A stretch of 51,188 nucleotides of DNA, taken from assembly GCA_937868185.1 (NCBI GenBank), contig CALMMG010000040.1:1-51188 (forward strand), written 5' to 3'. Positions 43,520 to 51,188 of this stretch are shown one piece after another (the first letter of the stretch is position 1; each line of letters opens with the position of its first letter). The position numbers and the translations under genes are program-made. Under the pieces are notes generated by a model, which ran no database searches, was not told the origin of the DNA, and worked only from the letters and a program-made list of their open reading frames with translations. Source of the stretch: an uncultured Pseudomonadota bacterium. GTDB taxonomy: Bacteria > Desulfobacterota > Desulfobulbia > Desulfobulbales > Desulfurivibrionaceae.

Positions 43520-44458
43520 TCAACACAGGTTCTTTTCTGGAAGTTCCCTGCATTCTTGGGGATTGCGGCGGTAGCGGGCCGGATTGCGGGGGTCTTGATG
43601 GATGAGAACATCGGCTTGGGGAAAAATGGCCATAATGGCATGCTCCACCTCATCTGCCACCCGGTGCGCCTCGGCAAGGGGCAGGGACTGGTCAAGGTCA
43701 AGGTGGAGCTGGATATGCATGGTTTGTCCGGACTGGCGGGTGCGCAGATCGTGGATGCCGAGCACGGTCCCATGGGCCAGGACGATATCGCAGATGCGCT
43801 GGCGGGTTTCCTCCGGAAGTTCTCGGTCCATGAGAACCTGCATGGCCTCCTGGCCAATCTGCCAGGCGCTGTAAAGGATGTACCCGGCAATGGCCAGCGC
43901 CCCCAGCGGGTCCAGCAGGGGCCAGCCTGAGGCGACAAAAAAGAGAGCGAAAATGGTGGCCGTGTTGGTGAGCAGATCGGTTTTGTAATGGAGGGCGTCG
44001 GCGCGGATGGCCGAAGAATTGGTCTTCTTGATGACAAAGCCCTGAAAGGCCAGGAGCAGCAGGGTGGCGCCAATGGCGAAGACCATGACCCAGAGGCCAA
44101 CATTGATTGCTTGCAGGGGTTGCGGGTGATTCAGCCGTTCGATGGCCTGCATGAGCAGAAAGATGGCCGAACCGGCAATGAAGCAGGCTTGGCCGAGCCC
44201 AGCCAGGGCTTCCGCCTTGCCGTGTCCGAACTGGTGATCCTCGTCTGCGGACTTCAGCGAATAGCGTACCGCAAACAGGTTAATCAGCGAGGCGGCCGCG
44301 TCCATGAGCGAATCCACCAAGGAGGCCATGACACTCAAGGAGCCGGTCATAAACCAGGCCAAGCATTTGACCCCGATGAGTACCACTGCCGTGGCGGTGG
44401 AGGCATAGGTCGCCAGTTTGAGCAGGGTGGCGGTATCCCAGGGTTTGTTCGTTTTCAT
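43520..44458 (-). CDS. Cation diffusion facilitator (FieF/ZitB-like metal exporter)
   Basis: 312 residues: six membrane helices followed by a cytoplasmic ferredoxin-like CDF domain (about 215-300). The transport site residues are Asp49 and Asp53 (VDSLMDAAASL) and His157 and Asp161 (ALHYKTDLLTN), the DD-HD set of FieF and most zinc exporters. DHQFGHGKAEALAGL is the FieF-type loop with its metal-binding His/Asp. It exports Zn, Fe or similar divalent ions in exchange for protons; the metal cannot be decided. Its ATG overlaps the mscS stop (ATGA). Confidence 0.94.
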   Translation of the reverse strand: MKTNKPWDTATLLKLATYASTATAVVLIGVKCLAWFMTGSLSVMASLVDSLMDAAASLINLFAVRYSLKSADEDHQFGHGKAEALAGLGQACFIAGSAIFLLMQAIERLNHPQPLQAINVGLWVMVFAIGATLLLLAFQGFVIKKTNSSAIRADALHYKTDLLTNTATIFALFFVASGWPLLDPLGALAIAGYILYSAWQIGQEAMQVLMDRELPEETRQRICDIVLAHGTVLGIHDLRTRQSGQTMHIQLHLDLDQSLPLAEAHRVADEVEHAIMAIFPQADVLIHQDPRNPARYRRNPQECRELPEKNLC

Positions 44459-45300
44459 GAAAGGGTTTGATCCTTGCTAATGGTTACCACCCGCTGCGGG
44501 AAGGGAATACTGATCCCTGCCCGGCCAAGCTCCTGAAAAACAGCCAGGTTCACACCATGCATGGTTTCGATGTATTGCCGGGTGGGTGCCCAGTAGCGGT
44601 AGCCGATGGCCACTGAGGAATCTCGGAAATCATCGATGCCGATCTGCGGCGCCGGCCCGCGTTTCACCTGGGGAAATCCGGCGATGGCCTGGCGGATGAC
44701 CTCGATGGCCTTGGTGGGATCGGCGTCGTAGCTGATGCCCACCGAACTTTCCACAATGCGGTACTCTCCTGAATTTTGCAAGATCTCTCCGACAATATGC
44801 TTGTTGGGCACGGTGACTTTTACCCCATCCTCGGTGAGCAGGCTGGTGTGGGCTAGGGTAACCTCTTCCACCACCCCGAAGACCCCGGCCACCGTGATCG
44901 TATCGCCGACGATAAAGGTACGGCCCAGGATGATGGCCAGCCCGGCTCCGTAGTTGGAGAGCGGACCTTGCAGGGCATAGGTGGCGCCGAAGGCTGCCGC
45001 GCCGATGGCCGCGATGAACGGGGCGATGGTGATCCCGAACTTGCTTAAGGCGAGGAGCACCGCAAAGGCGACCACCACGATCTTGGCCAGGGAGGAGAGG
45101 AAATGGCGCAGGGTGACATCAACCCCCCGGTTTTCACAGAGCTTGGCCACGGCGGCGGCCACCCAGTTGCCAAGCAGGAAGCCACCAATGAGGATGATGA
45201 TGGCCCCGACCACCTGAAAACTGTAATCCACCAGAAAGGCGGTGGCCCTGTTGGCGATGGTGTGCAGTGATGCGAGCTGTTGATCCATCGGTTGGTCCAT
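44455..45300 (-). CDS. mscS: Small-conductance mechanosensitive channel, MscS family
   Basis: 281 residues, close to E. coli MscS (286). There are three TM helices: about 27-50, 67-90, and the pore helix GAAAFGATYALQGPLSNYGAGLAI with its Gly/Ala packing pattern. The beta domain (GDTITVAGVFGVVEEVTLAHTSLLTEDGVKVTVPN) and C-terminal alpha/beta domain follow. It opens on membrane tension to release solutes during hypoosmotic shock. The start ATG has AGGAGG 9 bases upstream and a good promoter at 45335-45363. It is the first gene of the run that ends with cbiB. Confidence 0.95.
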   Translation of the reverse strand: MDQPMDQQLASLHTIANRATAFLVDYSFQVVGAIIILIGGFLLGNWVAAAVAKLCENRGVDVTLRHFLSSLAKIVVVAFAVLLALSKFGITIAPFIAAIGAAAFGATYALQGPLSNYGAGLAIILGRTFIVGDTITVAGVFGVVEEVTLAHTSLLTEDGVKVTVPNKHIVGEILQNSGEYRIVESSVGISYDADPTKAIEVIRQAIAGFPQVKRGPAPQIGIDDFRDSSVAIGYRYWAPTRQYIETMHGVNLAVFQELGRAGISIPFPQRVVTISKDQTLS

Positions 45301-45334
45301 GGCTTATGTCCTCCTTGGCTGACGAAGCTGTCAC

Positions 45335-45363
45335 ATCATAGCGGGATTGGGGAGTGCTGTCGA
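45335..45363 (-). promoter_or_regulatory. Strong sigma-70 promoter of the mscS-to-cbiB run
   Basis: On the minus strand TCGACA (45363-45358, 5 of 6), 17 bases, TATGAT (45340-45335, 5 of 6), with transcription starting about 30 bases before the mscS ATG. This is the best promoter match in the window. Confidence 0.6.
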
Positions 45364-45419
45364 GGGGTTCAGGAAGAGGCGGGTAATTTTGCTGGTTGCC
45401 CGGCATGGGGCGACTGCTG

Positions 45420-46013
45420 TCAGTAGGGGCGTTGTCCGATTACATTTCCGGCGGGCGCGTAGTTGCAGACCCAGACCTGGGAGCTATCGTCGCATACGGC
45501 TTTGGCGCAGCCGACTTCCCTGGTGGTTTCCCAGACCATCTGGGTGTAATGGCCGCAGGTTTTGCTGGGCGGGGCGTCGCAGGTGTTGCTGGCCCGGGAG
45601 TACCACGGCTGTTCAGTGGCCCAAGCGGCGACCACGGTTTTTTCCTTAATGGGTTGCGGGGTCAGGCTCCATTTCCAGGTGCTCTTGCCCTTGCTTCTGC
45701 TGCCTGTTTTTAGGGGGCTGGCCCAGTAGAGATTTTCCCCAACCCTTGCAGCATGGCTGTGTTGCATACCGCAGCCTGATTTTTTAAGCTCGGCGGCCCA
45801 GGATGCGGCCTGTCGGGCAAGGGCGTCGGACCAGTGCAATTCCGGGACGCCCACACTGGCGCGCAGGGTGTTGTGTTCTTCCACCATGCACATCGCGTCA
45901 ATTTTGTTGTCCTGGGCCGCGCTTGGCCGAGCCAGGATAAGACAAAATAATGCTGCACTGAGCACGGCATACGCTGTCTGATTCCGGCGGCTTATCGTCT
46001 GTTGCTGTTGCAT
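45420..46013 (-). CDS. Secreted CAP (SCP/PR-1-like) domain protein
   Basis: 197 residues from ATG 46013; the open frame extends upstream but the signal peptide (TAYAVLSAALFCLILARPSAA, cut near Ala33) fixes the start. The mature protein is essentially one CAP domain: His47 in EEHNTLRASVGVPELHW, GENLYWASP, CAP1 CGHYTQMVWETTREVGC (His155), and CAP2 WVCNYAPAGN. The spacing and the six or more cysteines look like eukaryotic PR-1 proteins. The family binds lipids or sterols or acts as proteases; no single activity can be inferred. It is probably periplasmic or secreted. Its start overlaps the 64-residue gene by 22 bases, so it is the last gene of the RND efflux operon. Confidence 0.88.
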   Translation of the reverse strand: MQQQQTISRRNQTAYAVLSAALFCLILARPSAAQDNKIDAMCMVEEHNTLRASVGVPELHWSDALARQAASWAAELKKSGCGMQHSHAARVGENLYWASPLKTGSRSKGKSTWKWSLTPQPIKEKTVVAAWATEQPWYSRASNTCDAPPSKTCGHYTQMVWETTREVGCAKAVCDDSSQVWVCNYAPAGNVIGQRPY

Positions 46014-46186
46014 TGGCAGGTCTGGGTAATGGCGAGGTCGAGGTTGCTGAAAAAATGGAGGGCCTCCGGATCGTTCGGGTTCTGCTGGAGCCGGGCTTCG
46101 TACAGAGCAAAAAGTCGGGTGACCACATGGGCCATCTCTTCCTCCGGCACGGAGCCCAAGGCGGCCCACAGATCTGAGGTACTCAT
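45992..46186 (-). CDS. Small 64-residue protein between RND pump and CAP gene
   Basis: The start ATG overlaps the RND pump stop by 4 bases, and the 3' end overlaps the CAP gene start by 22 bases. That packing is the main reason to accept the gene. The sequence is soluble and helical, with a TPR-like half-repeat ([18 protein letters not shown]) and a C-terminal CQC. No signal peptide is visible. The family is unrecognised; it may be an assembly or regulatory helper for its neighbours. Confidence 0.6.
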   Translation of the reverse strand: MSTSDLWAALGSVPEEEMAHVVTRLFALYEARLQQNPNDPEALHFFSNLDLAITQTCQCNSNRR

Positions 46187-49100
46187 GGGCGAGCCGCCTC
46201 CGGTTCGTTTGCGTTGGCCTCCGGCAGCCGATTCTGGCCATGATCACGGGCCACCAGCATGTAGATGGAAGGGACTACGAAGAGGGTGAACAGGGTGCCC
46301 ACCGCCATGCCGCCCACCAGTACCAAGCCGATGGAGTTCCGGGCTGCGGCGCCTGCGCCGGTGACCAGGGTCAGGGGGAAATGCCCTGCCACCGTGGCGG
46401 TGCTGGTCATGAGGATGGGGCGCAACCGGGTCATGGAGGCTTCCCGGATGGCAGCCAGTTTGGTATGCCCCTGTTCCTGGAGGGTGTTGGCAAATTCGAC
46501 GATGAGGATGCCGTTTTTGGCCACCAATCCAACCAGGGTTACCAATCCTACCTGGGAATAGATGTTCAGGGTGGTGGTCCAGCCGTGGGTCCAAAAGGGG
46601 GTATTCGGGTCGGGGATCTTGAGGAAGGTGAAGATCAGGGCGCCGAACATGGCGAGCGGCACCGAACCGGCCAGGATAACAAAGGGATCGCGGAAGCTGT
46701 TGAACTGGGCGGCCAGGACCAAAAAGATCAGGACCACGGCCAAGCCGAAGGCAGGCAGGAACTTGTTGCCCTCGCTGCGCAGCTGGCGGGATTCTCCGGT
46801 GTAATCAATCGAATATCCTTGCGGGAGAATCTTTGCCGCCTCATCTTCCAGGTAGCGCAAGGCCTCGTCCAAGGGGCGCACCGAGACGCCGCTGATCTTG
46901 ACCGCGTTCAGCTGCTGGAAGCGGTTTAAGGAACGGGGCACCGTGGAATCCTTGATGGTGGCGACGGTGGAAAGCGGTACCAGTTGGCCGTTTGGCCCGG
47001 TGACATAAATTTTTCTCAGCTGTTCCGGGTTGAGCCGGTCGGTTCGGGCAATCTGGGGGATGACCTTGTAGCTGCGCCCAGCGATGTCGAAGCGATTGAC
47101 GAAGTTGCCGCCCACCATGGCCCCGAGGTCCGCGCCGACCTGCTCGAGGTTAAGGCCTAAATCCGCAACCTTTTCCCGGTCGATGTCAAACTCCGATTGG
47201 GGCTGGTCTATTTTGACGTCGATAATTGGGGGAAAGGCAAACATCCCGCTCTGCATGGCTTTCTGCTGAAGCTGTTGGGCGAATTCGAGAATCTGCGGGG
47301 TTTCCGCCGTTGAGGCCAAAATGAATTCCACCGGGAACTGGCCGCCGCCAGGCAGCGAGGGTCGCAATACCGGGAAGATGCGGATACCAGGCAGCGCCTG
47401 TAATTTCTTTTGTACCTCGGGCATGATCTCGAACACTGAACGTTTGCGCTGGGCCCAAGGCTTGGTTACCATGCCGCTGAAGCCGGAGGTGGGCTGGGTA
47501 AGCTGGAAGGTGAAATCCGTTTCCGGGAAATTGAGGAAAATCTTGTTGGCCGCGGCGGCATAGCCGCTGGTTTGGTCCAGGGTGGAGTTGGCCGCCGCGT
47601 CCACGACGCCGAAGATAACCCCCTGGTCCTCGTTGGGTGCCAATTCCTTGGCCGACATGATGAACATGGGGATGCTGAGCAGGCTGATGACGATCCAGAC
47701 CGTGTAAACCGCAGGCCTGGCGGCAAGGGTGGCGTCCAGCCGGCGGCCATAGGCGTTGCGCAGCCGGGTAAAGTCGCGAGCGATCCTGCCCGCCAACCCA
47801 TGCTCTTCGATCCCTGGCTTGAGCAGCTTGGCCGACATCATTGGGGACAGGGTCAGGGCCACCACCCCGGAGATGGTCACTGCTCCGGCGAGGGTGAAGG
47901 CAAATTCCCGGAAGAGCGAGCCGGTGAGGCCGCCCTGGAAGCCAATGGGCGCATAGACCGCAGCCAGGGTGATGGTCATGGCGATGATCGGTCCCACCAG
48001 CTCGCGGGCTCCCTGCAGGGCAGCATCCAGGGGCGACTTGCCTTCCCCCAGGTGGCGTTCGACGTTTTCCACCACCACGATGGCGTCATCCACCACTAAC
48101 CCCACGGAAAGGACGATGGCCAACAGGGTGAGCAGATTGATACTGAAGCCGAAGAGCTGCATGAGGAACATGCCGCCGATGAGGGACAGGGGGATAGCCA
48201 CCACCGGGATCAGCACCGAGCGGAAGGAGCCGAGGAAGAGGAAAATGACCACCATCACGATGAGCAGGGTGTCGCCAAGGGTTTTTGTCACCTCGTGGAT
48301 GGCATCGTCGATGTAAGCCGTGGCGTCGTAGGCGATACGGCCCTTGAGGCCGGTGGGCAGATCCTTTTGAATGGCCGCCATTTCTTTGCGGACCAGTTTG
48401 ATCATATCCAGGGAGTTGGCGTTGGGCAGAGGCCAGATTCCCATGAAGGTGGCAGTTTGGCCGGAAAAACGCACCTCGTTGTCGTAATCCTCAGCCCCGA
48501 GGACCACATCACCCACATCGGCCAACCGGATGGTGGCTCCGTTCTCTTCCCGGACCACCAAGCGTTTGAATTCCTCCACCGAACGCAGATCGGTATTGGC
48601 GGTGAGGTTGACTTGGATGAGGGAACCCTTGGTCTGGCCCAGGGCGGCCAGATAGTTGTTGGCGGCTAGAGCTTTGCGGACTTGAGCCGGGCTGACGTTG
48701 TAGGCGGCCATCCGTTCGGGCTTGAGCCAGACGCGCATGGCAAAGGTGCGGCCGCCGCGGATGTCGGCGCGCTGCACGCCTGCAATGGCGGAAAGACGGG
48801 GTTGCACCACCCGGGTCAGGTAATCGGTAATTTCGTTTTGGGTCAGGACGTCGGAGGTGAAACTGAGATAGGCCGCAGCAAACTGGTTATCCGCAGACTC
48901 AACGTTGATTATCGGCACCTCGGCTTCGGGCGGCAGATCCCGGCGGACCTGGTCGACCTTGGAGCTGATCTCCGACAGGGCTTTGATTGCATCGTAGTTG
49001 AGTTTCAACCGGACGGTGATGGTGGAGACACCTTGGGCGCTCTGGGATTGGATATAATCAATGCCGTCGGCTGCGGCAATGGCCCGTTCCAGCGGGGAGG

Positions 49101-49290
49101 TAATGAAGCCCCGCACCAGTTCGGCATTGGCGCCGACATAGACGGTGGTCACGGTGACCGCCGCGTTTTCGCTCTTGGGAAACTGGCGGACATTGAGGCT
49201 GCGCAACGCTTGCAATCCGGCAATGATGATGAGCAGGCTGATCACCATGGCAAGCACGGGGCGGCGGATGAAAATATCGGTGAATTTCAT
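46183..49290 (-). CDS. RND efflux transporter permease (HAE1/AcrB family)
   Basis: A 1035-residue inner membrane pump with the normal 12-helix, two-porter-loop architecture. The proton-relay Asp pair Asp401-Asp402 is in [18 protein letters not shown]. The N-terminus [19 protein letters not shown] and the C-terminal [26 protein letters not shown] are typical. It exports hydrophobic and amphiphilic drugs, with the membrane fusion protein just upstream and a TolC-type channel that is not in the window. The gap to the fusion gene is 18 bases. The substrate range cannot be read from sequence. Confidence 0.95.
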   Translation of the reverse strand: MKFTDIFIRRPVLAMVISLLIIIAGLQALRSLNVRQFPKSENAAVTVTTVYVGANAELVRGFITSPLERAIAAADGIDYIQSQSAQGVSTITVRLKLNYDAIKALSEISSKVDQVRRDLPPEAEVPIINVESADNQFAAAYLSFTSDVLTQNEITDYLTRVVQPRLSAIAGVQRADIRGGRTFAMRVWLKPERMAAYNVSPAQVRKALAANNYLAALGQTKGSLIQVNLTANTDLRSVEEFKRLVVREENGATIRLADVGDVVLGAEDYDNEVRFSGQTATFMGIWPLPNANSLDMIKLVRKEMAAIQKDLPTGLKGRIAYDATAYIDDAIHEVTKTLGDTLLIVMVVIFLFLGSFRSVLIPVVAIPLSLIGGMFLMQLFGFSINLLTLLAIVLSVGLVVDDAIVVVENVERHLGEGKSPLDAALQGARELVGPIIAMTITLAAVYAPIGFQGGLTGSLFREFAFTLAGAVTISGVVALTLSPMMSAKLLKPGIEEHGLAGRIARDFTRLRNAYGRRLDATLAARPAVYTVWIVISLLSIPMFIMSAKELAPNEDQGVIFGVVDAAANSTLDQTSGYAAAANKIFLNFPETDFTFQLTQPTSGFSGMVTKPWAQRKRSVFEIMPEVQKKLQALPGIRIFPVLRPSLPGGGQFPVEFILASTAETPQILEFAQQLQQKAMQSGMFAFPPIIDVKIDQPQSEFDIDREKVADLGLNLEQVGADLGAMVGGNFVNRFDIAGRSYKVIPQIARTDRLNPEQLRKIYVTGPNGQLVPLSTVATIKDSTVPRSLNRFQQLNAVKISGVSVRPLDEALRYLEDEAAKILPQGYSIDYTGESRQLRSEGNKFLPAFGLAVVLIFLVLAAQFNSFRDPFVILAGSVPLAMFGALIFTFLKIPDPNTPFWTHGWTTTLNIYSQVGLVTLVGLVAKNGILIVEFANTLQEQGHTKLAAIREASMTRLRPILMTSTATVAGHFPLTLVTGAGAAARNSIGLVLVGGMAVGTLFTLFVVPSIYMLVARDHGQNRLPEANANEPEAARP

Positions 49291-49308
49291 GGGTCTTGAC
49301 TCAGCGGA

Positions 49309-50439
49309 TCAACTGTTGTTGGGCTTGGGATTGAGGTCAAACTTCGGATTCAGGGCGTTGTCCACCACCACTGACTGGCCGTTGCGCAGCTTGAACACCC
49401 CGGAACTGACTACGGTGGCCCCTGCCTCAAGACCTGAGGCAATGGCAACAAAGTCGCCGCGCTTTTCCCCGAGGCGGATAAACTGCTGGCGCACCACCAG
49501 GCCGGGTTTGCCGGTTTTTTCGTTTGTTTTTTCTTCAACCACAAAGACTGAATCGCCGTAGGGGGCTGGGAGCACGGAAGTGGCGGGGATGATCAGCACC
49601 TGATTTTTCGCGGGCAGCAGTACGGAGACCGTGGCGAACATGCCGGGGTGCAACCGCTCTTCCTTGTTCGCTGCGGTGGCCTGTACCCGGACGTTGCGGG
49701 TGGCGTTGTCAGCTTGGGGGTTGATGGCGGTGATCTTGCCGGTCACGGTTTGGCCGGGCAGGGCGTCAGAGGTTATCCGCACCGGAAATCCTGGCTGGAT
49801 GCGGGACAGCTCCTGCTGGGGCAGCATGAAATTAACAAAAATAGGGTCCATGGCCTGAAGGGAAACTATGGGCTCCCCTTCCTTAAGGATCTGGCCCAAA
49901 TTGACCAACCGGATGCCGAGACGACCGGAGAATGGGGCGCGAATGGTTTTTTTGGCTATGGCCGCGCGGATCTCGAGGGTCTGGGCCACTGCCTGTTTGT
50001 GTTTCGCCTCGCCGTCATCAAGAGCTGCCTGGGAAACGGCGTTTGTCTCGATGAGTTGGCGGAGCCGCTCGAAGTTGACCTTGGCGAGCACGGACTGCGC
50101 TTCTGCAGCTTGGAGTTGCGCCTCTTCCGAGGAGGTGTCCTGCTGGAGCAGAATACTGCCCGCTTGTACCTGGGTGCCTGGGGTAAAGGCAATGTGTGCC
50201 ACCTTGCCGGGCAATTCAGCGGCGATGGTCACTCCCTGCACCGCTTCCAATGAACCCACGGCAGGCAGACTGGTCTCCCAGGAGTCCGGGTGGGCCTGGA
50301 CCGTGGTTACCGTTTCGGGCGGGGGGGTAAAGCTCTCTTTTTTGCCCATCATCTTGAAGATCTGCAAGCCTTTGATGCCGGCAAGAAGCCCGATCACCAG
50401 CAGCAGGCCAAGGAGGGAGAGAAGGATGCGTTTTTTCAT
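49309..50439 (-). CDS. RND efflux membrane fusion (periplasmic adaptor) protein
   Basis: 376 residues. An N-terminal signal/anchor helix (KKRILLSLLGLLLVIGLLAGI) precedes a split lipoyl domain (GSLEAVQGVTIAAELPGKVAHIAFTPGTQV and RAPFSGRLGIRLVNLGQILKEGEPIV), an alpha-hairpin (about 95-155), and the beta-barrel and membrane-proximal domains. It links the pump to the outer membrane channel. Unlike AcrA there is no lipobox, so it is held by an uncleaved helix. It is the first gene of the operon; a promoter lies at 50490-50518 and a palindrome at 50539-50572. Confidence 0.93.
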   Translation of the reverse strand: MKKRILLSLLGLLLVIGLLAGIKGLQIFKMMGKKESFTPPPETVTTVQAHPDSWETSLPAVGSLEAVQGVTIAAELPGKVAHIAFTPGTQVQAGSILLQQDTSSEEAQLQAAEAQSVLAKVNFERLRQLIETNAVSQAALDDGEAKHKQAVAQTLEIRAAIAKKTIRAPFSGRLGIRLVNLGQILKEGEPIVSLQAMDPIFVNFMLPQQELSRIQPGFPVRITSDALPGQTVTGKITAINPQADNATRNVRVQATAANKEERLHPGMFATVSVLLPAKNQVLIIPATSVLPAPYGDSVFVVEEKTNEKTGKPGLVVRQQFIRLGEKRGDFVAIASGLEAGATVVSSGVFKLRNGQSVVVDNALNPKFDLNPKPNNS

Positions 50440-50489
50440 GGGCGGTATTCTTTGCTGGGAGGCTGGTTTCTTCGGAAAACAAGGGGGAA

Positions 50490-50518
50490 GGTATAAGCAT
50501 CCCCTTGTTCTGTATCAA
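50490..50518 (-). promoter_or_regulatory. Candidate sigma-70 promoter of the RND operon
   Basis: On the minus strand TTGATA (50518-50513, 5 of 6), 17 bases, TATACC (50495-50490, 4 of 6). Transcription would begin about 45 bases before the fusion-protein ATG. Confidence 0.5.
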
Positions 50519-50538
50519 TATGGGTTTGGTAATATACG

Positions 50539-50572
50539 GCGAATAAGTTAAATTCACATTTGACTTATTCGC
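50539..50572. repeat. 34-bp near-perfect palindrome upstream of the RND operon (operator candidate)
   Basis: GCGAATAAGTTAAA (50539-50552) and TTTGACTTATTCGC (50559-50572) are inverted complements at 13 of 14 positions around TTCACA. It lies about 20 bases upstream of the RND -35 element and about 155 bases before the divergent gene at 50729. It looks like a regulator binding site; no T-run supports a terminator. Otherwise 50440-50728 is AT-rich and empty. Confidence 0.6.
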
Positions 50573-50728
50573 TAAGGCACGTCAAGGCTTTTTTTGAAAG
50601 CGGGGAGAGTCCCTGGCGTTGTGGGCAAATATAATTCTTGATTGGGGGCGTTCCTGCCCGTAGAGTGGGAAAAAATAAGTGGGTTGCCAAGGGTGATGAT
50701 TCTGGGCTTGAAAAAGGGGGGAAGTCGC

Positions 50729-51188
50729 ATGACGCAAGAAAACATCTTTTCACTGCTGGATCGGTCCGGTCCTTTTGCCACCGGCGATAGGCCCCCGGCT
50801 CTGGCACAGTTTTCCCCGGAGGCGCGGCTCTTTGCCAAGGGGGTGGCCGAGGCTGGCATGGCCACCCGCTACCGGATTTTGCGCAACCAGATCTTTGAAT
50901 TTCTCGATGTTCGCACCTTTGCCGAGATACAGAAGATCATCAATGACCCGGCCCGGCGGAAGCTGGCCAATGAGCGGGCCTATCGGCTCCTGGGCAATAT
51001 GTTCGGCATCGAGGGCAACGCCAGGGAGGTGATCCTGCGGGTCAACACCTATTCCCGCACCGCAGATGGGGTGATCAACTATCTTAAGGGTAAGGTGCTG
51101 GCTAACTATGCCTCCTACATCGAAATGACCAATGAGATCGACTCCTGCAAGAGCCCGGTGGATCTCATGCTCATCCTCTTTGACGACC
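50729..51188 (+). CDS. Unrecognised protein, 5' part (runs off the window)
   Basis: ATG 50729 with a purine-rich ribosome site (GGGGGGAAG) opens a frame of 153 codons to the window end. Codon use is like the neighbours. The N-terminus (MTQENIFSLLDRSGPF) has no signal peptide; the rest is mostly helical and charged, with ATRYRILRNQIFEFLDVRTF and LRVNTYSRTADGVINYLKGK. I do not recognise a family, and the C-terminal part is missing. It is transcribed away from the RND operon and shares its upstream region, including the palindrome. Confidence 0.6.
   Translation, partial: MTQENIFSLLDRSGPFATGDRPPALAQFSPEARLFAKGVAEAGMATRYRILRNQIFEFLDVRTFAEIQKIINDPARRKLANERAYRLLGNMFGIEGNAREVILRVNTYSRTADGVINYLKGKVLANYASYIEMTNEIDSCKSPVDLMLILFDD

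Overview
The window is a gene-dense (about 90% coding), GC-rich chromosomal segment of a Gram-negative bacterium. LptD, three lytic transglycosylases, an RND efflux pump and a Sec-type outer-envelope gene set show an outer membrane. RNase E/G, an AGCS symporter, a PilT-like ATPase, bacterial CobQ/CbiB, CZB-type chemoreception and a sulfide-sensor-like ArsR would suit a Desulfobulbales-type deltaproteobacterium (Desulfobacterota). That placement is inference from gene families, not from a marker search. I see no rRNA, tRNA, CRISPR array, prophage or insertion sequence.

Layout. 1-2683 (+): 3' end of a sugar aminotransferase/dehydratase, then a tightly overlapped biotin set bioH-like, bioC, bioD. 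2706-6935 (-): a hybrid histidine kinase, a DUF2892 membrane protein with an ArsR regulator whose two cysteines have SqrR/BigR-like spacing, and a SAM hydrolase. 7214-8812 (+): a chemoreceptor with an extracytoplasmic CZB zinc motif behind a sigma-28-like promoter and followed by an intrinsic terminator. 8923-12865 (-): dinG-type helicase, ispB-type polyprenyl synthase and yibQ-type deacetylase, translationally coupled. 12999-15703: UspA, an unknown 353-residue protein, a small membrane protein and a solitary GlmU-like beta-helix protein. 15968-19459 (+): lon and mltG. 19679-22556 (-): a radical SAM/winged-helix protein overlapping RNase E/G. 22802-29000 (+): ilvD, lptD, a DHH phosphoesterase, mltB. 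29034-32552 (-): an AGCS symporter and acetyl-CoA synthetase separated by a strong bidirectional terminator. 32799-36071 (+): mltA, a PilT-like ATPase, and a zinc-ribbon/degenerate receiver protein. 36110-38185 (-): a PAS-GGDEF diguanylate cyclase. 38318-45300 (-): a run of coupled genes mscS, CDF metal exporter, GH17-membrane fusion, rsmG, cobQ, cbiB. 45420-50439 (-): RND membrane-fusion protein, RND pump, a 64-residue protein and a CAP/PR-1 secreted protein. 50729-end (+): the 5' part of an unrecognised gene.

How the genes work together. Most of the region is housekeeping with an envelope theme: LPS export (LptD), glycan-strand cleavage (MltA, MltB, MltG), polyprenyl carrier synthesis, osmotic release (MscS), metal and drug export. 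Sensory genes (histidine kinase, chemoreceptor, diguanylate cyclase, sulfide-type ArsR) are interspersed. I did not find a clearly new multi-gene system. The least explained units are the PilT-like ATPase with its degenerate receiver partner (34078-36071), the GH17-membrane fusion in the rsmG-cobQ-cbiB run, the RND-small protein-CAP operon, the unknown 353-residue protein, and the ArsR/DUF2892 pair.
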